Origin: JANPCX01 sp050916095
GTDB lineage: Bacteria; Pseudomonadota; Gammaproteobacteria; Burkholderiales; Burkholderiaceae_C
Reading direction: 5' to 3'
Length of the DNA: 64,000 bases
Assembly: GCA_050916095.1 (NCBI GenBank)
Contig: CP050901.1
Location: 4,307,796-4,371,795 of the forward strand
Positions 54,993 through 64,000 of this stretch are shown piece by piece; positions within the stretch are counted from its first letter, which is position 1, and the number at the start of each line of letters is the position of its first letter. The position numbers were made by a program, and so were the translations under genes. The notes under the pieces are model-generated. The model saw only the letters and a list, made by a program, of their open reading frames with translations. It did no database searches and was not told the DNA's origin.

Positions 54993-55490
54993 CTACCGCG
55001 ATTCGCCGGCGCGCTGAACGACACTTGGTCGTTGCATTTCGATGTGAGGAATTCCATCTTCCATATAGGGCTCGCCCACCGGCTGGAAACCAAAGGCCTG
55101 GTAGAAACGTTCGAGATGGGCCTGGGCAGAAATGCGCAAGGCGCTGCCGCCAAATAAGGTGTTGCACTGCCCCACCGCGCGTTCAACCAACAAACGGCCC
55201 CAACCTTGGCCACGCACGGCATCAAGGGTGAGCACGCGGCCAATAGAAGCTTCGGCATATTTCACACCTGGCGGGAACAAACGCGCATAGGCCAAGGGTA
55301 GGGTGTGCAAGGGCGACCATGCGGCCAAGTGCCAGGCTTGTTCGTCCAATCCGTCCACATCCAGGTAAATACACTTTTGCTCCACGACAAAAACCGCTTG
55401 GCGCGCGGCGTAAATGTGCTGCAGGGCGGTCAGGCTCAGTTCAGCGAAACGGCAGCAATGCCAATGGATGTTTGAAGGGTCTTCTTGCAT
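54993..55490 (-). CDS. GNAT-family acetyltransferase, ElaA-like
   Basis: 165 residues from the ATG at 55490. The start (HWHCCRFAELSLTALQHIYA, ARQAVFVVEQKCIYLDVDGL) is the ElaA hallmark (F-x-E-L, then R-x-x-VF-x-VEQ-x-C-x-Y-x-x-x-DG). The acetyl-CoA-binding segment is GRVLTLDAVRGQGWGRLLVE. Acceptor unknown. Confidence 0.85.
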   Translation of the reverse strand: MQEDPSNIHWHCCRFAELSLTALQHIYAARQAVFVVEQKCIYLDVDGLDEQAWHLAAWSPLHTLPLAYARLFPPGVKYAEASIGRVLTLDAVRGQGWGRLLVERAVGQCNTLFGGSALRISAQAHLERFYQAFGFQPVGEPYMEDGIPHIEMQRPSVVQRAGESR

Positions 55491-55563
55491 AGATTGAGTG
55501 GGGTTTTCGGTGACACAGCGCAGCCTACACTGCGCAAGTTTCGTTGACACGCAGACCCATGCC

Positions 55564-57411
55564 ATGTTGCCACCATCCATGCGCCAACCTACCCCTGTAC
55601 GTATCAGCCCCTTGGGGTGGCTATTGGGTTGTGCCTTGGTATTGTTCTGCGCAATCGCAGTGGCGCAATCGTCCGCAGCACCAACCAAAGTGCTTCGGCT
55701 GGCTTTTCCGGTGGCAGAGACCGGGTTTGATCCGGCGCAAATCTCCGACCTGTACTCATCGACGATCACGGGGCACATCTTCGAGTCACTGCTGACCTAT
55801 GACTACCTGGCCAGGCCCGTCAAACTCAAACCGCTCACCGCCACCAGCATGCCCGAGGTGTCTGAAGACTTCACCGTCTACACCGTGCGGCTGCGGCCCG
55901 GCATTTTTTTCACGCCCGACCCCGCTTTCAAAGGCCAAGCACGGGAGCTGGTCGCGGCGGACTATGTGTATTCCATCAAACGCATTTTTGACCCGCGCTG
56001 GAAAAGCCCCGCCCAGGTGTCTCTGGCCCAAGAGGGCATTGTGGGTTTGCAGGCACTGCTGGACCAGACACTCAAGAGCAAACGCCCGTTCGACTACACA
56101 CGCGAGGTCGCTGGTCTGAAGGTGCTTGACCGCTACACCTTGCGGTTCCAACTTGAAAAGCCGCGTCCGCGTTTTCTCTACACCTTGGTGAATTTGCCTG
56201 CTGTGGCCCATGAGGTGGTCGCGGCTTATGGCGACCGGATCATGCAACACCCGGTGGGCACGGGCCCCTTCATGCTGACGAGTTGGGAGCGTTCGTCGCG
56301 CATCGTGCTGTCGCGCAACCCTGGCTTTCGTGAACTGCTGTTCGACGGCGAGCCGGCCTCTGACGATGACGCGGCGAAGGCGATTGCTGAACGGTTGCAC
56401 GGGCATCGGTTGCCGTTCTTGGACCGTGTCGAGGTTTATGTCATTGACGAAGCACAGCCGCGTTGGTTGGCTTTTCTTAACGGAGAACACCAGCTAATAC
56501 AGCGTGTTCCCGAGGAGTTCATCGACACAGCTCTGCCCAACAACAAGCTGACACCGGCCTTGGCCAGCCGCGGTCTGCAGGTGCACAGGAATGCGTCACC
56601 TGAGGTGGTGTTTACGTTTTTCAACATGAACCACCCCGTGGTTGGGGGCTACAGCCCTGACAAAGTAGCCTTGCGACGCGCCATCGCCTTGGCCTATGAC
56701 ACCCAAACAGAAATCGACCAGGTGCGAAAGCGCCAAGCCTTGATTGCGCAAAGCATCTTGCCCCCCTTGACCTTTGGATACGACCCGAACTTTCGCACCG
56801 AGATGAGTCTGTATGACCCGGCGCGGGCCAAAGCCCTGTTGGATGTCTTCGGCTACGTAGACCGTGACGGCGACGGGTGGCGCGATTTGCCCAGCGGTCA
56901 GCCCTTGGTACTGGAATTTCACACCCAAGGTGACCAGCGCTCGCGCCAACTCAATGAGCTATGGCGCAAGTACATGAATGCGGTGGGCCTGCGCATCGAG
57001 TTCAAGGTGGCATCCTGGCCGGAGCAGCTCAAAACCGCGCGGGCGGGCCGTTTAATGATGTGGGCCGTAGGCAACGGTGCGGAATCACCCGACGCGGACG
57101 CTTTCCTCGCCATGGCGCATGGTCCGCAAGCGGGCCAGAGCAACTTTGCGTTTTTTAGCTGGAAAGCTTTTGACGAGCTTTACGACGCCCAAAGCCAGAT
57201 GGCCGATGGCCCGCAGCGCCTGGCCACGATGCAAGACGCCGCGAAGTTGTTGGTAGCCTACATGCCCTACAAAGTGCACGCACACCGACTGGTGACCGAC
57301 ATGGCCGTAGCACCACTGCGAGGCTACCTGCGTCACCCCTTTAGATTGGACTATTGGCAGTACCTGGATCTACTCCCGGAGAACCCCGGCACTACAACGG
57401 CAACTCGGTAA
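55564..57411 (+). CDS. ABC transporter substrate-binding protein, peptide family (SBP_bac_5)
   Basis: 615 residues from ATG 55564 (ATG 55579 is also possible). Signal peptide with LLGCALVLFCAIAVAQS. Then the family-5 binding fold: TGFDPAQISDLYSSTITGHI near the start, YSIKRIFDPRW, HPVGTGPFMLTSWERSSRIV and the C-terminal SWPEQLKTARAGRLMMWAVG. It captures oligopeptides or related solutes in the periplasm. No permease or ATPase is adjacent, so it is an orphan. Its end overlaps the convergent flavin reductase gene by 20 bases. Confidence 0.9.
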   Translation: MLPPSMRQPTPVRISPLGWLLGCALVLFCAIAVAQSSAAPTKVLRLAFPVAETGFDPAQISDLYSSTITGHIFESLLTYDYLARPVKLKPLTATSMPEVSEDFTVYTVRLRPGIFFTPDPAFKGQARELVAADYVYSIKRIFDPRWKSPAQVSLAQEGIVGLQALLDQTLKSKRPFDYTREVAGLKVLDRYTLRFQLEKPRPRFLYTLVNLPAVAHEVVAAYGDRIMQHPVGTGPFMLTSWERSSRIVLSRNPGFRELLFDGEPASDDDAAKAIAERLHGHRLPFLDRVEVYVIDEAQPRWLAFLNGEHQLIQRVPEEFIDTALPNNKLTPALASRGLQVHRNASPEVVFTFFNMNHPVVGGYSPDKVALRRAIALAYDTQTEIDQVRKRQALIAQSILPPLTFGYDPNFRTEMSLYDPARAKALLDVFGYVDRDGDGWRDLPSGQPLVLEFHTQGDQRSRQLNELWRKYMNAVGLRIEFKVASWPEQLKTARAGRLMMWAVGNGAESPDADAFLAMAHGPQAGQSNFAFFSWKAFDELYDAQSQMADGPQRLATMQDAAKLLVAYMPYKVHAHRLVTDMAVAPLRGYLRHPFRLDYWQYLDLLPENPGTTTATR

Positions 57412-57901
57412 AAAATTTTCCGCCGTGAAAGATCAGAGGCTGGGCATCTGAACGCTGGCTGCAGCGCTCTACTTCGCCCACAAAAATCACGTGGTCGCCT
57501 TCTTCGTACTGGCTGCGGTTGAAGCACTCAAACACCGCCAGCGCCCCTTCCAGAATCGGCACACCAAAAGCGCCATCCTGAAACGACACCCCCTCAAAAC
57601 GGTCCACGTCTTTGCGCGCAAACCGTTCCGCCAAAACCCGTTGATCCGCTGCCAAAATGTGGATGGCATAGTGTGAGCCGCGGCTGAACGCAGGCATGGT
57701 GCCCGCGGTCAAGGCCAGGCTCCACAGCACCAAAGGCGGTGCCAATGACACCGAGTTGAAAGAGTTGGCCGTCAGACCCACCGGCTGCCCTTGGGCATCG
57801 CGTGCAGTAACGATGGTCACACCTGTGGCGAACCTGCCCAAGGCAGCTCGAAAATCAGGGGTGGAGAAACTAGGGGCTTGGGCACGATGCGGTGGGTTCA
57901 T
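57392..57901 (-). CDS. Flavin reductase-like FMN-binding protein
   Basis: 169 residues from the ATG at 57901. Split-barrel flavin reductase signature ALGRFATGVTIVTARDAQGQ, VGLTANSFNSVSLAPPLVLW and FARKDVDRFEGVSF, ending with DHVIFVGEVERC. Such proteins reduce FMN with NAD(P)H, usually to feed a monooxygenase; no partner is adjacent. Confidence 0.88.
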   Translation of the reverse strand: MNPPHRAQAPSFSTPDFRAALGRFATGVTIVTARDAQGQPVGLTANSFNSVSLAPPLVLWSLALTAGTMPAFSRGSHYAIHILAADQRVLAERFARKDVDRFEGVSFQDGAFGVPILEGALAVFECFNRSQYEEGDHVIFVGEVERCSQRSDAQPLIFHGGKFFTELPL

Positions 57902-58007
57902 CGTCGCATTGTCGGAGATCGAAAGCGCATCGGGGTTCCGATTTGATATGCCCTCACAATGCGTCGAGTCTTGTGCCCTGTGACATGTATTTTGTGAGGA
58001 GCCCTGC

Positions 58008-58571
58008 ATGCCCGCGTCTCAGATTTCACCCATTGACCCCATCACCACCATCCGTGAGCACATCCGAACCGTGCCCGATTGGCCGGAAAAAGGCGTGCAG
58101 TTTCGGGACATCACACCATTGCTCGCCAACCCCCGCGTCTTTCGTGTATTGATCGACCAGTTCGTGCACCGTTATTTCGACGAAAGACCAGCGGCCATTG
58201 CTGGGCTGGATGCACGGGGGTTCATCATCGGCGCCGTGCTGGCGTATGAGCTGAACATTGGTTTCATCCCGATTCGTAAAAAGGGCAAGCTGCCGTTCAA
58301 CACGGTGCAAGAAAGTTACGAGCTGGAGTACGGCAACGCCACCGTGGAAATCCACACCGACGCCGTCAAGGGGGGTGACCGCGTGGTGTTGATTGACGAC
58401 CTCATCGCCACTGGAGGCACCATGCTGGCCGGCATGCGGTTGCTGGAGCGCTTGGGTGCCCAGGTGATTGAAGGCGCGGCGATTGTTGATTTGCCGGAGC
58501 TGGGCGGCTCGGCCAAATTGCGGGCAGCAGGGCTACCGCTGTTCACGCTGGTGGACTTTGCGGGCCACTGA
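58008..58571 (+). CDS. apt: Adenine phosphoribosyltransferase
   Basis: 187 residues with GAGGAG upstream. Converts adenine and PRPP to AMP in purine salvage. Motifs: IRTVPDWPEKGVQFRDITPL at the start, GLDARGFIIG, RKKGKLPFNTVQESYELEYG and the PRPP loop VVLIDDLIATGGT. Single gene. Confidence 0.95.
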   Translation: MPASQISPIDPITTIREHIRTVPDWPEKGVQFRDITPLLANPRVFRVLIDQFVHRYFDERPAAIAGLDARGFIIGAVLAYELNIGFIPIRKKGKLPFNTVQESYELEYGNATVEIHTDAVKGGDRVVLIDDLIATGGTMLAGMRLLERLGAQVIEGAAIVDLPELGGSAKLRAAGLPLFTLVDFAGH

Positions 58572-58607
58572 GCCGTCGAAAGCTCAGACGCAGCTGGCTG
58601 ATGAGTC

Positions 58608-59075
58608 TCAACTGAACGGGGTTTGTCGCGTCAAGTTGGCGCGCATGCGTGTGGCCATGACGCCGCCTGCCGCCCGGAGCAACTCCAAAGCCAAGGCCGG
58701 TGAGCGTTGCGACAACTCTTCCAAACGCGGGCCGCGCAAGGCCCACACCGTGCACGCTGTCATGGCCTCGACATTGGCCATGCGCAATCCATCACCGAAC
58801 AAACCGGGCTCACCCACCACAGCACCGGAGCGCAAAATTGCGATGCGACTGCTGCCGGGCGGACCACCCGTCACAAAGACCTGCAAGGTGCCCGCGCCCA
58901 AGAAATACAGAGAACGGTCGGTATCGCCTTGTTTGATGAGCAAATCACCGGCACGCAACTCGTGCTTGCTGAGGTAGGTGGCCACGCTGCGCCATTGGTC
59001 CAGTGTCAAACGCGCACGAAAGGCGTCGTCTGCATTCAATGTCTGGATCGCTTGAACCAGATCGGTCAGTTCCAT
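58608..59075 (-). CDS. Cyclic nucleotide-binding domain protein without HTH
   Basis: 155 residues from the ATG at 59075, with AGGAG upstream. One cNMP-binding beta-roll: LRAGDLLIKQGDTDRSLYFL, GTLQVFVTG, GAVVGEPGLFGDGLRMANVE with the phosphate-binding-cassette region, then a helix (RSPALALELLRAAGGVMATR). The DNA-binding domain of Crp/Fnr proteins is absent, so it is a stand-alone sensor or regulatory subunit. Confidence 0.85.
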   Translation of the reverse strand: MELTDLVQAIQTLNADDAFRARLTLDQWRSVATYLSKHELRAGDLLIKQGDTDRSLYFLGAGTLQVFVTGGPPGSSRIAILRSGAVVGEPGLFGDGLRMANVEAMTACTVWALRGPRLEELSQRSPALALELLRAAGGVMATRMRANLTRQTPFS

Positions 59076-59329
59076 CAATTCTCCTGGCGGTCTTCCGCAC
59101 TTTTTTTGCTGCCATCAATAGTAGAGATTATTCACCGTGCGAGTGACCACGCCAAGCACCCAACCCCGGTGTGCTGTGCCCGCTCGTCGCTCGCAAAGCA
59201 CCGCTAATCAATGGGTGCCCCCATACCAGACCCGCACTCCCTATTTGCATCAGGCCGCTGGGGATCCTTGGGGTGGAGAAATCCTGGGAACCGCCCGGCA
59301 GGGTCTCAAGCGTTGTCTTGCATATACCG

Positions 59330-60745
59330 TCATTTGCCGATGCAAAACCGGCTGAATATCTCGCCTAGCAAATCGTCCGCCGTGAACACACCCGTGATGA
59401 CGCTGAGCTGTTGCTGTGCCAAACGCAGTTCTTCGGCGACCAGGTCCAGTGCCGCATTTTCTGCAAGTGCAAGTTGCTGTTGGGCTGAATAGAGGTGGTT
59501 TTGAGTTTGGATCAGGGCCAGCACATGCCGCTTGCGAGCGATGAAGAGACCTTCAGGCACGCTGTGCCAACCCGCCATGGTCAAGAGCTGCTCGCGCAGC
59601 GCTTGCAGGCCATCGCCTGTTTGGGCAGACAACACCACCGTTGATGCAGGACCGCTTTCAGACAAGCCCTCGGTCGCTTGCCTGGTCTGGGCTGGGTTCA
59701 CCAAGTCGGATTTGTTCAGTACGTGAATCAGCCGCCCTTCGCGTCTGGCGGATTCTGGAAGTCGATCCATGATGACAGCGTCGTCTCGCTGGTAGTCGAC
59801 CTGGTGCATGCGACTCAAATCGTGCAGGAAGAGAACTGCATCGGCGTCATGGATGGCTTGCCAGCTTCGAGAAATACCGATGCGCTCCACTTCGTCTTGA
59901 CTGTCCCTCAAACCTGCGGTGTCCACTACATGCACAGGGACACCTTGGATTTGCAGGGTCTCAGTCACTTTGTCGCGTGTGGTTCCTGCGACAGCGGTGA
60001 CGATGGCCCGCTCGGCCCCCGCAAGCGCGTTGAGCAATGAGCTTTTGCCCACGTTGGGTTGCCCGGCCAGCACCACGGTCATGCCCTCGCGCAACAACGC
60101 GCCTTGTTGGGTCAAGTCCAGCACGCGGGCGACGGCGGCTTGCAGCGTCAGCAGTTGGCCTTGGGCATCGGCTTTTTGTAAAAAGTCGATCTCTTCTTCA
60201 GGAAAGTCCAAGGTCGCTTCGACCAATAAACGCAGCCGCACCAAGGCGTCGCGCAAGCGGTGGATTTCTGCGGAGAAACCACCACTGAGTGACCGGCTGG
60301 CCGAGCGAGCGGCGGTTTCGGTGCTGGCATCAATCAAGTCGGCGACGGCTTCGGCTTGAGCCAAATCCAATTTGTCGTTGAGAAAAGCACGTTGGGTGAA
60401 CTCTCCCGGTTCTGCAACACGCAAGCCGATATCTCGCCCCGCCTGTAAACAACGCGCAAGCAGCATTTGCAACACCACGGGCCCACCATGCGCTTGCAAC
60501 TCCAGAACGTCTTCGCCGGTGTAGGAGTGGGGTGCCGGAAAGTAAAGCGCCAGGCCATGGTCTATGGCCTGGCCTGCGTCGTCCAAGAAGGGAAGGTAGT
60601 GCGCCAGACGCGGCGTCAAGGTCCGGCCACACAAGGTATGGGCCAAAGCGGAAAGCGCGGGACCAGAAACACGCACGATGCCCACCGCACCACGACCGGG
60701 TGCGGTTGCAATCGCCGCAATGGGGGAGGAGTGTGATGCCAGCAT
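59330..60745 (-). CDS. mnmE: tRNA modification GTPase MnmE
   Basis: 471 residues. With MnmG it forms the (carboxymethyl)aminomethyl group on U34 of tRNAs. N-terminal domain with IAAIATAPGRGAVGIVRVSG and GEFTQRAFLNDKLDLAQAEA; GTPase motifs GQPNVGKSS, TTRD, DTAGLRD and NKSD; C-terminal FCIGK with the catalytic Cys. Member of the oriC-proximal cluster. Confidence 0.97.
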   Translation of the reverse strand: MLASHSSPIAAIATAPGRGAVGIVRVSGPALSALAHTLCGRTLTPRLAHYLPFLDDAGQAIDHGLALYFPAPHSYTGEDVLELQAHGGPVVLQMLLARCLQAGRDIGLRVAEPGEFTQRAFLNDKLDLAQAEAVADLIDASTETAARSASRSLSGGFSAEIHRLRDALVRLRLLVEATLDFPEEEIDFLQKADAQGQLLTLQAAVARVLDLTQQGALLREGMTVVLAGQPNVGKSSLLNALAGAERAIVTAVAGTTRDKVTETLQIQGVPVHVVDTAGLRDSQDEVERIGISRSWQAIHDADAVLFLHDLSRMHQVDYQRDDAVIMDRLPESARREGRLIHVLNKSDLVNPAQTRQATEGLSESGPASTVVLSAQTGDGLQALREQLLTMAGWHSVPEGLFIARKRHVLALIQTQNHLYSAQQQLALAENAALDLVAEELRLAQQQLSVITGVFTADDLLGEIFSRFCIGK

Positions 60746-60984
60746 GGCCTCATTCTGGCCGATACCGACAACCAGGCATGTTCTTCAATGCCTGAAGGAA
60801 ATTGGCGCGGGGGGAGAGGTCGGGGCACCCGCGTGGTGGAGCCGACAGTCTCCGAAACCGTGGTTGCTTCATGGGCTCCGTACGGCGTTGGATGGCCGCA
60901 CGGGGTTGAAAAAAAACACGGATGTGTCCCCGCAAAGTTGATTGTCGGCCTGTTTTGCCTGACCTTGAGCGCAGCTTTCGTGCG

Positions 60985-62712
60985 TTATTTGCCCAGCACG
61001 CCCAATTGTTTGTTGATGAGGTACTGCTGCGTGATGGACAGGATGTTGTTCGTCAACCAATAGAGCACAAGGCCTGCGGGGAAGAAAAAGAACATGACTG
61101 AGAAGATCAACGGCATGATCCACATCAGCTTGGCCTGCATGGGATCGGGTGGCGTGGGGTTGAGCCAGGTTTGCAGCAAGCTGGTGCCCGTCATCAGGAG
61201 TGGCAGGATGTAGTACGGATCAATTGCCGAGAGGTCGGTGATCCAACCGAGCCAAGGTGCATTGCGCATCTCCACCGAGGACAGCAACACCCAATACAAA
61301 GCAATGAAGAAAGGCATTTGCGCCACGATGGGCAAACAGCCGCCCAAGGGATTAATTTTTTCCTCACGGTAGATGCGCATCATTTCCTGCTGCATCTCTT
61401 GGGGCTTGTCCTTGAGCCGCTCGCGCATTTCGGTGATACGCGGACCGACTGCCTTCATCTTCGCCATCGAGCGGTAGGCGCTGGCGTTCAGCCAGTAAAA
61501 GGCGATCTTGAGCAACACCACCAAGGCCACGATGGCCCAGCCCCAATTGCCGATGATGTTGTGCAGCTGGGTAAGCAGCCAGAACAAGGGCTTGGCAAGC
61601 AGAGTGAACCAACCATAGTCTTTGACCAGCTCCAAACCCGGTGCCAAGGCACTTAGTTTGTTCTCCTCTTGGGGACCGACAAAAAGTCGGGCGTCCAAGG
61701 TTTTGGTTTGACCCGCTGCCAATGGGCCCAGCGGCACCAACATGCCGGCGGCATACAAATTGGCCTCGACCTTGCGGGTGAAAAACTCACGTGTGATGGC
61801 GGGTGTTGGGGCTGTCCCGCTGGCGGCGCTAGGGTCCAACAACCAAGCCGACGCGAAGTAATGCTGAACCATGGCGACCCAGCCGTTGTCGGCCGAGGTC
61901 ACATGGCTGGGTTTTTCATCGGCTTTACGCTTTTCAATGCTCTTGAAATCAATCTTGTTGAACTTGGTTTCTGCAGTGTAGAAAGCCGGCCCGGTGAACG
62001 TGAAATAAAGGCTGGACTCACCCAGCGGTGGGTTGCCATCGCGCACCAGTTGCAAATAGAGCTGGGGGTTGACCGGCTCGTTGCTGGTGTTAACCACGTC
62101 GTGGCGGACATGGACCACATAGTCTGATCGTTTGAACGTGTATGTTTTGACGAGTTTGACGCCGCCGATCTCAGGCGACTCAAATTTGACTTGAAGCTCG
62201 TCCTTGTCGGCAGCCAGCGCACGCTCGCCGGGGATCCAATTCATCACCGTGAGGTGGTTGGGCAAAGCCGCGCCACCTGCAGCTGGGATCAATCCAGTTT
62301 GTGCCGCGTAGCTGCGTTGTGCGGACTGTTCAAACAACACAACATTCTTGCTGCGGTCGTTCTGGTCCACTTGCTTTAACAACTCCAATCTCACGATGTC
62401 ACCGCCACGCGCATCAAAAGTGGCTTTGACGACGTCGGTCGAGATTTCGGTTTTGGCCGTGGCTATCACGGCAGCAGTCTGCGCTGGGACAGCACTGGGG
62501 CTCGCAGCCGAAGCGGATGCAGCGGTGTTTGCGCTGGGCGTTGGCAACGCGGCACTGCTTGCAACCGCGCTCGGTGGCGCTGAGGCCGCTGTTTTTGCTG
62601 GAGCAGGGCTGAACATCGACGGATGCCCGGTGTGTTTTTGCCAGGCGTCCCACAAAAATACCAAGGACATGGAGAACACCACCCAAAGCATGGTGCGGCG
62701 GATATCGGTCAT
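60985..62712 (-). CDS. yidC: Membrane protein insertase YidC
   Basis: 575 residues. N-terminal helix (MLWVVFSMSLVFLWDAW), a Ser/Ala-rich linker, the large periplasmic beta domain (about 85-350) and the insertase core of five helices with conserved GNWGWAIVALVVLLKIAFYW, EKINPLGGCLPIVAQMPFFI and WITDLSAIDPYYILPLL. It inserts and folds inner membrane proteins. Its ATG overlaps the yidD stop by four bases. Confidence 0.97.
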   Translation of the reverse strand: MTDIRRTMLWVVFSMSLVFLWDAWQKHTGHPSMFSPAPAKTAASAPPSAVASSAALPTPSANTAASASAASPSAVPAQTAAVIATAKTEISTDVVKATFDARGGDIVRLELLKQVDQNDRSKNVVLFEQSAQRSYAAQTGLIPAAGGAALPNHLTVMNWIPGERALAADKDELQVKFESPEIGGVKLVKTYTFKRSDYVVHVRHDVVNTSNEPVNPQLYLQLVRDGNPPLGESSLYFTFTGPAFYTAETKFNKIDFKSIEKRKADEKPSHVTSADNGWVAMVQHYFASAWLLDPSAASGTAPTPAITREFFTRKVEANLYAAGMLVPLGPLAAGQTKTLDARLFVGPQEENKLSALAPGLELVKDYGWFTLLAKPLFWLLTQLHNIIGNWGWAIVALVVLLKIAFYWLNASAYRSMAKMKAVGPRITEMRERLKDKPQEMQQEMMRIYREEKINPLGGCLPIVAQMPFFIALYWVLLSSVEMRNAPWLGWITDLSAIDPYYILPLLMTGTSLLQTWLNPTPPDPMQAKLMWIMPLIFSVMFFFFPAGLVLYWLTNNILSITQQYLINKQLGVLGK

Positions 62713-62999
62713 GAAGGTGTCTTTTCTGAACTAGTCGGAGTGAATCGGCGAAACAAGCCGGGACGATTTTCTGGTACCGCGTCTATTCCCCCAGCGCACC
62801 AAGGGTGACAGCGCAAAAGACGGGTTGCCGCCAGATAGCTGCCCGCTGATGCGCCGTGTTGTTCCAGCGCTTGCAGGGCGTAAACAGAACAAGTGGGCTC
62901 AAAACGGCAGGCACTGCCCAACCACGGGCTGAGTAAGAGCCGGTAGGCACGCACCGCCGCCATCAGCAACCGCGCGGGCACACTGAGTGTTTTAGTCAT
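62709..62999 (-). CDS. yidD: YidD, membrane protein insertion efficiency factor
   Basis: 96 residues from the ATG at 62999. The conserved YRLLLSPWLGSACRFEPTCS and LLRCHPWCAGGIDAVP cysteine motifs are present. Overlaps rnpA and yidC by four bases each, so rnpA-yidD-yidC is translated as a block. It helps YidC-dependent insertion. Confidence 0.96.
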   Translation of the reverse strand: MTKTLSVPARLLMAAVRAYRLLLSPWLGSACRFEPTCSVYALQALEQHGASAGSYLAATRLLRCHPWCAGGIDAVPENRPGLFRRFTPTSSEKTPS

Positions 63000-63523
63000 G
63001 CGAGGCCCAAAGCCGGTCCGGTGGCACGCCGCAAAAGCTCCACCAGTTCTTGGCGCGCTTCGTGTGCCAGCGCGGTTGATGCTGCGCTCGGATACTGCTT
63101 CACGTCGAATGCTGCGCGCAGCCTGAGCACCCACAGCCCGTGAGCCAGTCGGGGCGTCGCATCTTGTTGATCGCGAACGACGGCGCGCATTTGGCGCTTG
63201 AGCAACTGGCGGGTAACCGACCGTTTGGCATGTCGTTTAGGCACCACCAAACCAAGCCAAATGTCCTTGCTGGGCAAGGACTGGTTGGACGGGTTCAACA
63301 GGGAGTCATCCACAAGCGGCTCTTTGGAGACCGGGTCCGCTGTTGATAACTCCACCAAACTGTGCGTGTCGCTGGCCGGTGGGGCCTGGGTGGCCGACAC
63401 GGCATAACGGGGCTTGCTGGGCACAGCAGCCAAATGGTGAAGTACAAAGTGCCGGGTTTTTGCGCGGCTGGGTGCAGCCATCACACGCTCGAAGTCCACG
63501 GAACGCACGATGCGGCCGATCAA
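62996..63523 (-). CDS. rnpA: Ribonuclease P protein component
   Basis: 175 residues starting at a TTG (63523) with GAGG seven bases upstream. RnpA supports the catalytic RNA in tRNA 5' maturation. The RNR region is RSVTRQLLKRQMR, preceded by LGLVVPKRHAKR, and the N-terminus has DFERVMAAPSRAKTRHFVLH. The usual length is about 120; here 45 or so extra residues (about 43-88, Ser/Pro/Asp rich) lie between the first strand and the RNR helix. The lineage tolerates such insertions. Confidence 0.94.
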   Translation of the reverse strand: MIGRIVRSVDFERVMAAPSRAKTRHFVLHHLAAVPSKPRYAVSATQAPPASDTHSLVELSTADPVSKEPLVDDSLLNPSNQSLPSKDIWLGLVVPKRHAKRSVTRQLLKRQMRAVVRDQQDATPRLAHGLWVLRLRAAFDVKQYPSAASTALAHEARQELVELLRRATGPALGLA

Positions 63524-63549
63524 GGCGTTGCCTCGCGGCCTGATGTGGC

Positions 63550-63684
63550 TTAGACGGCCAGACGTTTGCGGCCTTTGGCGCGACGTGCATTGATGACAGC
63601 ACGGCCGCCACGCGTCTTCATGCGCACGAGAAAACCGTGGGTGCGGGTGCGGCGAACTTTGGAGGCTTGGTAAGTGCGTTTCAT
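63550..63684 (-). CDS. rpmH: 50S ribosomal protein L34
   Basis: 44 residues (MKRTYQASKVRRTRTHGFLV at the start, RAKGRKRLAV at the end), the universal L34 sequence. AGGAT precedes the ATG. First gene of the rpmH-rnpA-yidD-yidC-mnmE cluster reading away from oriC. It was missed by length-based gene listings. Confidence 0.98.
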   Translation of the reverse strand: MKRTYQASKVRRTRTHGFLVRMKTRGGRAVINARRAKGRKRLAV

Positions 63685-63929
63685 GGTCTATCCTGGAATT
63701 GTGAAAATAGGTCTATAAAAAATTCCAACCATGCACCCCCAACGAACTGTGGAATGCGGCACTCGGCTGCTGTCGACTGACTGGCTTGGTTGAACGGCTT
63801 CGGTTTTTTCTGCCTGGCACCGCAAGCTGCGATCCGGGAAACCCACTATTACACCAAAAACCCCTTGATTAGTCAAAGACTTGGCTCCAGTTGGCTGAGC
63901 CGGCGGGGTGTTGGCGGGGGCAATCAATC

Positions 63930-63938
63930 TGTGGATAA
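63930..63938 (-). promoter_or_regulatory. DnaA box, perfect consensus
   Basis: TGTGGATAA, the reverse complement of TTATCCACA, in the rpmH-dnaA spacer. Confidence 0.9.
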
Positions 63939-63989
63939 CCCGAAAATTTTCGCCTTTGCGACGTAGAATCCGCACCCGACTAGGGAGAC

Positions 63990-63998
63990 TTTTCCACA
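63990..63998 (+). promoter_or_regulatory. DnaA box, one mismatch
   Basis: TTTTCCACA, one base from TTATCCACA, at the window edge. Opposite orientation to the box at 63930. Confidence 0.65.
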
Positions 63999-64000
63999 AC

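Larger units (their letters stand above)
63685..64000. other. rpmH leader and left part of oriC
   Basis: No gene in the last 316 bases. The minus-strand promoter of rpmH must lie here (AT-rich TATAGACC near 63710-63720). Two DnaA boxes at the far end mark the origin; dnaA should follow on the plus strand outside the window. Confidence 0.8.

Overview
The window is about 64 kb of a GC-rich betaproteobacterial chromosome, most probably order Burkholderiales and close to Comamonadaceae. The reasons are gene content and style together with dispersed repeats built on GTTCGCCCTGAGCCTGTCGA. The right end is the flank of the replication origin: mnmE, yidC, yidD, rnpA and rpmH run leftward, followed by a perfect DnaA box and a near-perfect one at the very edge. 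dnaA itself should start just beyond the window.

Layout. 0-5 kb: a frameshifted secreted protein, a lipoprotein with a PKD-like and a LecA-like domain, a molybdopterin-domain/SDR pair, and small secreted proteins including an HELAH metalloprotease. 5.3-12.4 kb: uvrA, a DsbA-like isomerase, a large hybrid histidine kinase and a SWIB protein with a histone-H1-like tail. 12.7-17.8 kb: an iron-uptake operon (tonB-exbB-exbD-TonB receptor-PiuC hydroxylase) behind a Fur box. 18-23.4 kb: the dabB-dabA inorganic carbon pump with a divergent LysR regulator. 23.4-29 kb: RluA-type pseudouridine synthase, trhO, DUF427, a WYL regulator and a divergent HNH-like protein with shared palindromic operators. 29.3-36 kb: a type III restriction-modification operon (mod-DUF1016-res) containing repeat insertions and a mod frameshift, then remnants of a SNF2 helicase and of a second copy of the HNH-like gene. 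36-44.4 kb: a YCII/DGPF protein with an ECF42-like sigma factor, then a TetR-controlled RND efflux system.

The most interesting stretch is 44.8-55 kb. On the minus strand lie two tandem LuxR-type proteins (the promoter-distal one intact, the other with a decayed DNA-binding domain), an unannotated 50-residue double-glycine peptide gene (50499-50651), an HlyD-type adaptor, a C39 peptidase-ABC exporter with an intact catalytic triad, and an HD-GYP-like protein. The predicted processed peptide is only eight residues. I read this as a candidate secreted-peptide signalling (or microcin-like) system coupled to LuxR-type receptors whose acyl-homoserine-lactone contact residues are partly replaced. 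Next to it an AT-rich two-gene cassette, toxin/immunity-like in architecture, sits between two 356-bp direct repeats.

55-64 kb returns to housekeeping genes: GNAT, peptide-binding protein, flavin reductase, apt, a cyclic-nucleotide-binding protein, mnmE, yidC, yidD, rnpA, rpmH and the start of oriC. No rRNA, tRNA or CRISPR array was seen. All domain calls are from reading the translations; no database search was run.
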